Shown in pieces: positions 16,312-21,623 of a DNA stretch of 21,623 nucleotides (position 1 is the stretch's first letter; the number at the start of each line of letters is the position of its first letter). Below the pieces are notes generated by a model, which worked only from the letters and a program-made list of their open reading frames with translations, searched no databases and was not told the DNA's origin. A program made the position numbers and the translations under genes. The stretch is from the IMG/VR virus record IMGVR_UViG_3300030382_000696, positions 12,022 to 33,644 of that record. One strand, written 5' to 3'. This DNA comes from a virus.

Positions 16312-16337
16312 TGTATGTTCTTCCGTAGAAGTTTAAG

Positions 16338-17654
16338 TTAAAAAAATGCATCAAATAGTCCACCAACTGCTGCACCAATAGGGATGCCTAGTGGTCCAAG
16401 CAATCCACTTGCCAGACCTATAGCACCTACAGTTCCACCTATAGCTCCAAACATTCCACCACTTGATCCAGAGGATTGAGCTGATGGTGGTGGTCCTACA
16501 CTAGCTCCCCATACCGGTGGTTCACCTTTCACAGGTAACATAGGATCAATGATTACAGGTTGTGGTAGTTCCATTGGTTTAGGTATTGGTAGTCCCCAAT
16601 CTGGTTGACTCATCCTAGACATGTCAGCTTTTATATTAGCTGAATATTCTTCATGAGTAATCTGTTGGATTCCCCGTTTCTGAGCACCGAAGATACTCAA
16701 TTCTGTTGCTAGTAGTTCTCGTTTCTGTACATCTCTCTTCTCTTCTAGTACATCTCTCTCTACAGTTACCTTACCAGAAGCGATGTCGTTGATCATCTCA
16801 TTATCTTTTAGAGTCTGATCAATACCAAACATTGCTATACTATAAGCAATATCAGTCCTATTCCTTTGATAGGCCTGTGCAGCTCTCTGCATTGCACCAG
16901 CATTAACCATAGCTTGATACTGCCTTGTTACAGACTTACCAGTTTGACCTCTAGCTGATACCTGACCCTCACCTCGCATCTGCTCAATCATTAGCTTCTG
17001 GCTTTCAGTAGATAGCTTACCACGTGCAGTCTCTCTTTCAGATGTTAGCTTCTCTTTCTGACGTTCAGCTTGCAGTTGTTTAGAGAGTCTACCAGCGTCT
17101 AATTCATCTTTTTGATATCCTAGGATCTCCCTTCCTTTCTGATAATCTAAGATGTTCATCTCTTCTTCGAAAGCAGCTTGTTGCTGTCTTTCATGAGTCT
17201 GAGCATTCATTGAGTCCACTGCATAGTTTGCATTGATCTCATTTATCCTAAGCTGATGACCATACAGAACTTCAGACTTATTGTATGCTGACATCTCAGC
17301 GTTATACTTTAACTCTTTAGCTGCAGCTGCATACATGTACTGCTCTTCCTGCATAGCCTTATTGTATCTATTCTGCTCCTCTTGGGCATGCCGTTGAGCT
17401 TGGTTCTGTAATATCCTATGATTATACTGACGCTGGGTTTGTTTCCAATCGTACTCATAAGTATGCGTGTTTTGCTCATGGGCCTTATCAGCGATCTCCT
17501 CATAGCGATCCTCTGGCCCACTTCCTCCTCCACCACCGAAGGATTCCAATCCCATACGAGCGGTGCAGAAGGTTTCTCTATTTATGTCTCCTGGAGGTCT
17601 TAGAGAATCATAGTTCTGATTCCCTATCTCTCCAAACCATTCAAAACTATCCAT
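16338..17654 (-). CDS. 438-aa internal virion protein (T7 gp14 position) with glycine-zipper C-terminus
   Basis: The gene sits where T7 gene 14 lies, but the product is about twice the length of T7 gp14 (196 aa). Residues about 50-330 are charged, Gln-rich and probably a long coiled coil (AEMSAYNKSEVLYGHQLRIN, QLQAERQKEKLTSERE). A Pro-rich linker follows (PIPKPMELPQPVIIDPMLPV). The C-terminus after SSGSSGG is strongly hydrophobic with repeated Gly spacing (GAIGGTVGAIGLASGLLGPL and IPIGAAVGGLFDAFF). T7 gp14 is ejected and forms an outer membrane channel, so a membrane-inserting tail fits. The annotated start overlaps the previous gene by 8 bases; an internal Met (MGLESF, residue 34) is an alternative. 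Confidence 0.85.
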   Translation of the reverse strand: MDSFEWFGEIGNQNYDSLRPPGDINRETFCTARMGLESFGGGGGSGPEDRYEEIADKAHEQNTHTYEYDWKQTQRQYNHRILQNQAQRHAQEEQNRYNKAMQEEQYMYAAAAKELKYNAEMSAYNKSEVLYGHQLRINEINANYAVDSMNAQTHERQQQAAFEEEMNILDYQKGREILGYQKDELDAGRLSKQLQAERQKEKLTSERETARGKLSTESQKLMIEQMRGEGQVSARGQTGKSVTRQYQAMVNAGAMQRAAQAYQRNRTDIAYSIAMFGIDQTLKDNEMINDIASGKVTVERDVLEEKRDVQKRELLATELSIFGAQKRGIQQITHEEYSANIKADMSRMSQPDWGLPIPKPMELPQPVIIDPMLPVKGEPPVWGASVGPPPSAQSSGSSGGMFGAIGGTVGAIGLASGLLGPLGIPIGAAVGGLFDAFF

Positions 17655-18111
17655 GTTTCTTAGGCCTTCTCCTACGTTTACGTTGTTGTTTTGGTTTAAT
17701 TTGCTTTGATATTACTGAGTACTCATGCTCCCAGTTTAGCTTCCTTGTTAGACCTTTCCTGGCCCAAGCTTCTAAATGAGAACATTCAGCAGTTCTAGCA
17801 AAGTCTTCTATAATGTGTAGGTGTTTTATCCAAGTATCAAAGTCTGAGTCCTGGTCTACAGTCCAGACTACAATACGTAGTATACGCTTCCTTGGGTAAT
17901 TAACTACTTCTGCTACCAGTACACTCTTGATTTCGTCATTCTCCACTCCTACCCAAAGGAATTCCTTTTCATTAAGGATCATCTTCAGGATATCAGAGGA
18001 GTGAAGTTCACCAATAGTATGGTCTAGAGCCTCATCTATTAGAGGTCTAACTCTAGGCCATATATCAGGTACGAATTCTGGTTTGACTAGTAGTACTTCT
18101 TGGGTGGTCAT
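17647..18111 (-). CDS. 154-aa GNAT-like acetyltransferase-fold protein (T7 gp13 position)
   Basis: The protein shows a GNAT-like order: an N-terminal helix pair (FVPDIWPRVRPLIDEALDHT), a beta hairpin FLWVGVENDEIKSVLVAEVV, strand RILRIVVWTV, a helix FDTWIKHLHIIEDFARTAEC, then LEAWARKGLTRKLNWEHEYSVISKQI. It lacks an obvious Q/RxxGxG/A acetyl-CoA loop, so it may be a structural relative rather than an active enzyme. Small proteins of this kind sit at the T7 gene 13 position, whose product is needed for virion maturation. The C-terminal 17 residues are very basic (KQQRKRRRRPKKHG), suggesting nucleic acid contact. It starts 4 bases after the gp12-like gene and overlaps the next by 8. Confidence 0.75.
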   Translation of the reverse strand: MTTQEVLLVKPEFVPDIWPRVRPLIDEALDHTIGELHSSDILKMILNEKEFLWVGVENDEIKSVLVAEVVNYPRKRILRIVVWTVDQDSDFDTWIKHLHIIEDFARTAECSHLEAWARKGLTRKLNWEHEYSVISKQIKPKQQRKRRRRPKKHG

Positions 18112-18115
18112 TGTG

Positions 18116-20839
18116 TTAAGTTCTTCTATAGTATCGTGGTGAGTATTGTCCCTCCCACATCATTGATGTAAGTGAGACAGGAAATGGTGAGTTACTAAAA
18201 ACTCTTAAGTCAAAGTTATCTGTACGTTGATGAACGGGTACAGTGAATACTGCTGACTCTTCTAGTGGTACATCGTCTAGTAAATATTCTCCAGCTTCTT
18301 TCACTGGTTGCACATCGTACCAAGTGTCAGTAGTAATAACTACTGTTTCAGCAGGTTTAGCTAGTGTAGTACCTGATGCATCTACTGCACCCATAGGTAC
18401 ATTACCAGCAGTAAACGTAACCGTAGTTCTACCACTAGCGTGTGCTACATTGTAAGTTGAAGTAGGTGCTATAGCCCCATCTATCTTAACTATAATATTA
18501 TCATCTGGATCTAGTTCAGATTGTGTAGTAAATGCAGCTGTACCGTTAGTACCGTTAGTGCTATCACCTGTGAACTCAGATGAAACTCCTGTATATCCTT
18601 TACTCTTCAGCTTAAACCCAATGACGCTGGATAGCCCTACTGCAAACTTCATTCTAGCAATGGTTAATGCAGCAGTGTAATCTAATAGAGTACCTTCTGG
18701 GTTCTGTTTGAAGTATGTCTTAGGTAGCTCTACATCGTAGTTAAACTTGTAACCTACATAAACATCTGTTGCAATAGACTCCCAATCCTCAGTAGGTATT
18801 TTAAAGTAAGGACCCGTACCATCAGAGCCGCGTTCAGGACTTAAGGTGAATCCTGATACAGCACCTTTTAAGATTACTACAGGAGTTAATCCAGTGATAT
18901 CTGCATAAGGTAGGTACACTCTGGAATGGAAATCAGTTGGAGTTGCTGTATTATAATCTACAGAATCTGCTTGAGCATACATATCCATATAAGGATTGAT
19001 CTTTGTACCATCATTAGTAACAACGATAGCATCATCTGGTGACTGACTCAAGTCAGCACTAAGTAAGGAGTACACACCATTGGTTACAGTTACCGACCAC
19101 ATAGTATCAGATTCAATCTCTGAAAACTCTACGGTACCGGGTAGCTGCCATTTAAACCACGCTTGCATGACCACTTGATCACCTGCAACGTGTGTCTTAT
19201 GTAGATATATTGTATCCGAACCTCCATAAAGTGCTATCATGGAGTTCTGTGAATTAGCTATTAAAGTTGTCACAGAGTTAGGTAACCATTCAGAGACTAC
19301 CTTACCAATGTCAAAGATGAGAGGGTTCTCTTCATTACCTCTGGTTGTCATACCAAAGACACGAGTGAAGTTAGATGTCTTACTGATGAATTTAATACTC
19401 AGTCCATCGTCTACTGGAGTTATAACTGAATCCATCTCATAGTTAGAGATGCCACGTATAACTGCTGTAGATGGTGTGAGTATCTTAGCATCAGAGAACA
19501 TCACAAACTGCTGCTTCTCGCTGAACAGGATTAAGCCTTGTGCTGTCTGCAGTACACTGTGTAGTTTAGTAGGTCTAGTACTCGAACAACTCATATCAAT
19601 AGGATCTGAGTCTATCGGTGTGAGTACTGATATACCGTAGAAGTTATAGAAACTACCACTGCTACTCATTATCACATTGTCTTCAGATAAAGCACCTAGC
19701 CTGTTGTTGTGGAAGAAGGTCTGTTGTATCTTCTTACCTACAAAACTTGGGTCAGGGTTTGAAGTAGCATCACCTGCTAACCTGTCAGACCATGCTACCT
19801 TAGAGAATGTGAATGCATTTAAAGTTGTATTCTGTAGCTCATGTGGCATTGTAGAATCATCTAGTCCATTAGATACATCCCATCCTACAGTCTCTCCCCA
19901 GTAACCATTACCACTTGTACCTAAGAGGGGTGTGAACTTAACATAGTATGGGTCAGCTGCACCAGTACTATCAGATCTAATCATGACCTTTCGGTCTGTT
20001 ATTGATTGTGCTGGTAGATTAGCTAAGACACTAACCTCCTCCCTGAATGCTGTTATATTCTCACCGCCTTGGTCGTCTGTTACTGTGACTTCAATATCAG
20101 ATGATGAATGAACCAGCTCTAATGAGGATTCAAGTGCTGTAACAGTGAGGTTTGAAATAGATGCAGCATCGATGAGCTGCTTCAACGCATTACTGTTACC
20201 GTTAGTTTCTAAGATTGATTTAGCTGTGTTAGTTAATACTGTATAACCACTATCTTCTGCTGCAATAGTAGTATGTGTAAATGTTTGAGGTGAGCCACTA
20301 CCTACTTTAATTGTAACCGCATAGGCTGTAGCATACTTAACCTGTTTTAGGAATACAGTAGCATTACGTTTGTCAATTGCACTAGACTTAGTTGAATCTG
20401 CAGCAACTGCCTTAGTCCTGTTGGTAATGATAGTCGTATCTTGTACAGTTAGGACGTCATAGTTATCACGGGTTGTGTCCAGGTAAGCTATAGGGCTACC
20501 AGTATAAGTTACTGCTGCCTCTGTACCATCTGTATTCCAAATCCTGATTGGATCCGATGATGCAAATGCATTGTCTTTGTCTAGTATACATCCTACATAT
20601 GATTCACCTGAGTCCCTTCTAATGAAGAACCACTTAGCATTAACTAAGTCAGGTGCGTTAGCGCTGGAGGATGTATGTATTGATTTAATCCATTTGAATC
20701 CAGGTCTCTTTGTTAACCCAAAGGTTGGATCAGGTAGTGCATTTATACACTCCCTGACTTGACCCGGCATCTTCTTATTATCTGTTTGTTTAGATACCCC
20801 ACCTAAGTAGTTGGGTACTGTCTGTGTTACTGCTGCCAT
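18116..20839 (-). CDS. Tail tubular protein B (T7 gp12-like nozzle)
   Basis: Tail tubular protein B forms the distal nozzle of the short tail through which DNA leaves. The 907-residue product is somewhat longer than T7 gp12 (794 aa). The opening is diagnostic: VTQTVPNYLGGVSKQTDNKK, GQVRECINALPDPTFGLTKR, PGFKWI. Later parts agree, with TFFHNNRLGALSEDNVIMSS, GLILFSEKQQFVMFSD, FKWQLPGTVEFSEIESDTMW and the C-terminal FSNSPFPVSLTSMMWEGQYSPR. It is beta-rich throughout. It overlaps the tail tube A stop by one base (TAATG), as expected for a linked pair in the same particle. Confidence 0.95.
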   Translation of the reverse strand: MAAVTQTVPNYLGGVSKQTDNKKMPGQVRECINALPDPTFGLTKRPGFKWIKSIHTSSSANAPDLVNAKWFFIRRDSGESYVGCILDKDNAFASSDPIRIWNTDGTEAAVTYTGSPIAYLDTTRDNYDVLTVQDTTIITNRTKAVAADSTKSSAIDKRNATVFLKQVKYATAYAVTIKVGSGSPQTFTHTTIAAEDSGYTVLTNTAKSILETNGNSNALKQLIDAASISNLTVTALESSLELVHSSSDIEVTVTDDQGGENITAFREEVSVLANLPAQSITDRKVMIRSDSTGAADPYYVKFTPLLGTSGNGYWGETVGWDVSNGLDDSTMPHELQNTTLNAFTFSKVAWSDRLAGDATSNPDPSFVGKKIQQTFFHNNRLGALSEDNVIMSSSGSFYNFYGISVLTPIDSDPIDMSCSSTRPTKLHSVLQTAQGLILFSEKQQFVMFSDAKILTPSTAVIRGISNYEMDSVITPVDDGLSIKFISKTSNFTRVFGMTTRGNEENPLIFDIGKVVSEWLPNSVTTLIANSQNSMIALYGGSDTIYLHKTHVAGDQVVMQAWFKWQLPGTVEFSEIESDTMWSVTVTNGVYSLLSADLSQSPDDAIVVTNDGTKINPYMDMYAQADSVDYNTATPTDFHSRVYLPYADITGLTPVVILKGAVSGFTLSPERGSDGTGPYFKIPTEDWESIATDVYVGYKFNYDVELPKTYFKQNPEGTLLDYTAALTIARMKFAVGLSSVIGFKLKSKGYTGVSSEFTGDSTNGTNGTAAFTTQSELDPDDNIIVKIDGAIAPTSTYNVAHASGRTTVTFTAGNVPMGAVDASGTTLAKPAETVVITTDTWYDVQPVKEAGEYLLDDVPLEESAVFTVPVHQRTDNFDLRVFSNSPFPVSLTSMMWEGQYSPRYYRRT

Positions 20840-21465
20840 TAGCGATACAATGCGTGGTATGGTTGATAACTCTTATAATAATTTCTACCTGTAGGATGTC
20901 CGAAGAATGTATAGTCACCTTGATTGCATTCATACTCTAAAGCTAAAGCTCTACACTGCATCTCTTTCTGTTGTAGTATCTGGTACTGCTGACCATCACC
21001 TACAATCCTACTAGATACAATAGCTGCTGTTCTAGCTACGATGTAGTCTTGAACAGGTGTGGGTAAGTCTACCCAGTCAAAATGATATACAATGTCTAGT
21101 TTAATATCCCCATTAGCTTCACTGCTAACCTCGTAGGTGTGGTTGTACTTATCATATAGTTTACCTCCTCGTCTAACAACACTCTTATCAAAAGAGTTAG
21201 GGTTCTGTGTTAGATCTACTTGTAGCATATTGTTAGGAATAGAGTATTCCTTGTTTGAATCTGTTTGTTTAGTTACATCGAACTCTGTATTAAAAGTCCA
21301 GCCTTCAGCCTGTACTTCTCGTGACACTTGTAGCAGTGTGTTATATGCAATCGCAACGTCCGGGTTGGTTTGATCGAGCGTAGTTACAGGAGCCTGACCA
21401 ACTGACGCCAGGATCTCATTAATAGCAGGTAGTTCTTCTGTAGCGTTAGTGGTAGGAAAGGCCAT
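20839..21465 (-). CDS. Tail tubular protein A (T7 gp11-like adaptor)
   Basis: Tail tubular protein A joins the portal to the nozzle. The 208-residue product matches T7 gp11 in length (196 aa). Key segments are ELPAINEILASVGQAPVTTL, VSREVQAEGWTFNTEFD, KEYSIPNNMLQVDLTQ, LYDKYNHTYEV, LDIVYHFDWVDLPTPVQDYI and ARTAAIVSSRIVGD, which follow the gp11 family pattern closely. The start lies only 11 bases after the U-tract of the terminator that follows the capsid gene. No purine-rich ribosome site is visible in that short spacer. Confidence 0.95.
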   Translation of the reverse strand: MAFPTTNATEELPAINEILASVGQAPVTTLDQTNPDVAIAYNTLLQVSREVQAEGWTFNTEFDVTKQTDSNKEYSIPNNMLQVDLTQNPNSFDKSVVRRGGKLYDKYNHTYEVSSEANGDIKLDIVYHFDWVDLPTPVQDYIVARTAAIVSSRIVGDGQQYQILQQKEMQCRALALEYECNQGDYTFFGHPTGRNYYKSYQPYHALYR

Positions 21466-21466
21466 A

Positions 21467-21480
21467 GTGTATAAATAAAA
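21467..21480. repeat. AT-rich direct repeat copy 1, downstream of terminator
   Basis: The plus strand reads GTGTATAAATAAAA here, nearly identical to GTGTATAAAATAAAA at 21500-21514, one base longer. The two copies flank the terminator hairpin. On the coding strand each reads TTTTATTT(T)ATACAC. Function is unknown. Confidence 0.7.
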
Positions 21481-21500
21481 AGGGGACCCGAAGGTCCCCG
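21477..21500 (-). terminator. Rho-independent terminator after the capsid gene
   Basis: On the minus strand a perfect 7-base-pair stem GGGGACC/GGTCCCC (21499-21493 and 21488-21482) closes a TTCG tetraloop, directly followed by TTTTT. A C-UUCG-G loop is exceptionally stable. In T7 the terminator T-phi occupies the same place, after gene 10 and before gene 11, where it lowers tail gene expression relative to capsid. This is very likely the functional equivalent, with partial readthrough feeding the tail and packaging genes. Confidence 0.95.
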
Positions 21501-21514
21501 TGTATAAAATAAAA
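21500..21514. repeat. AT-rich direct repeat copy 2, upstream of terminator
   Basis: This is GTGTATAAAATAAAA on the plus strand, the partner of the copy at 21467-21480. It lies between the capsid stop codon and the hairpin. Confidence 0.7.
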
Positions 21515-21521
21515 TAAAAGC

Positions 21522-21623
21522 TTAGAATGCAGCAGCGCCGGCAGCGCCTGGATCTGCACCTGCAACGAGTTCAACACATGCAGCAGGGTTCAGATAATCT
21601 GCTCCCATAGCCAAGCGGCCAAG
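21522..21623 (-). CDS. Major capsid protein, C-terminal 33 residues (gene continues beyond the window)
   Basis: Reading from the right edge gives an open frame of 33 codons ending in TAA at 21522. It starts LGRLAMGADYLNPAACVELV and ends in an Ala/Gly-rich tail, GADPGAAGAAAF. T7-like capsid proteins end with a short AMGxxxLxPEA-type segment, which matches the AMGADYLNPAACVEL part. Position just before a strong terminator and the gp11-like gene is that of T7 gene 10. Only the tail of the gene is visible, so the call depends on this motif and the context. Confidence 0.85.
   Translation of the reverse strand, partial: LGRLAMGADYLNPAACVELVAGADPGAAGAAAF

Noticed and set aside
16312-16337. Late promoter in the spacer before the gp15-like gene
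   Set aside because: The 26-base gap contains a ribosome site but no recognisable phage or host promoter pattern.
1-21623. tRNA genes, integrase or attachment site, insertion sequences, host metabolic genes
   Set aside because: I saw none on reading through both strands; the window is filled by phage late genes, though a formal tRNA scan was not possible.

Overview
The window looks like the late (structural and packaging) half of a T7-like podovirus genome, most likely a marine cyanophage of the Autographiviridae infecting Prochlorococcus or Synechococcus. Three things support this. The gene order matches T7 genes 10 to 19. Several accessory proteins resemble small proteins widely shared among cyanophages. 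No host-like gene is present. The exact host is an inference from protein resemblance made by eye; related pelagiphages cannot be excluded.

Every supported gene lies on the minus strand, so transcription runs from position 21623 towards 1. In transcription order the window holds: the C-terminal tail of the major capsid gene (21623-21522); a UUCG-loop intrinsic terminator (about 21500-21477); tail tubular protein A (gp11-like) and B (gp12-like); a small acetyltransferase-fold protein at the gp13 position; three internal virion / ejection proteins at the gp14, gp15 and gp16 positions (17654-9262); a T7-type tail fibre (9257-7536); a second fibre-like protein with an Mtd-like N-terminus; a LamG plus SPRY adhesin-like protein; and a fibre-assembly-like protein.

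From 4247 to 2484 comes a run of small membrane, secreted and very short proteins: a proline-rich membrane protein, a holin candidate, a signal-peptide protein, a cyanophage conserved protein, and 27- and 53-aa microproteins. This is where T7 keeps its holin. From 2491 to 1 is the packaging module: a 123-aa unknown, a small terminase candidate, a short basic protein with a D-x-x-H / N-R signature, a 331-aa unknown, 61- and 44-aa proteins, and the N-terminal 110 residues of the large terminase with its Walker A motif.

The genes are extremely compact. Most junctions are TAATG or ATGA overlaps or gaps below 8 bases, which suggests translational coupling in one long late transcript. No stretch above 300 bases lacks a gene. 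The most notable points are a lambda R-like lytic transglycosylase domain at the C-terminus of the gp15-position protein instead of the N-terminus of the gp16-position protein; small and large terminase genes separated by four genes; and a good signal-peptide-like stretch that is in frame with, but upstream of, the only usable start of one small gene. I see no clearly novel multi-gene defence or mobile system.
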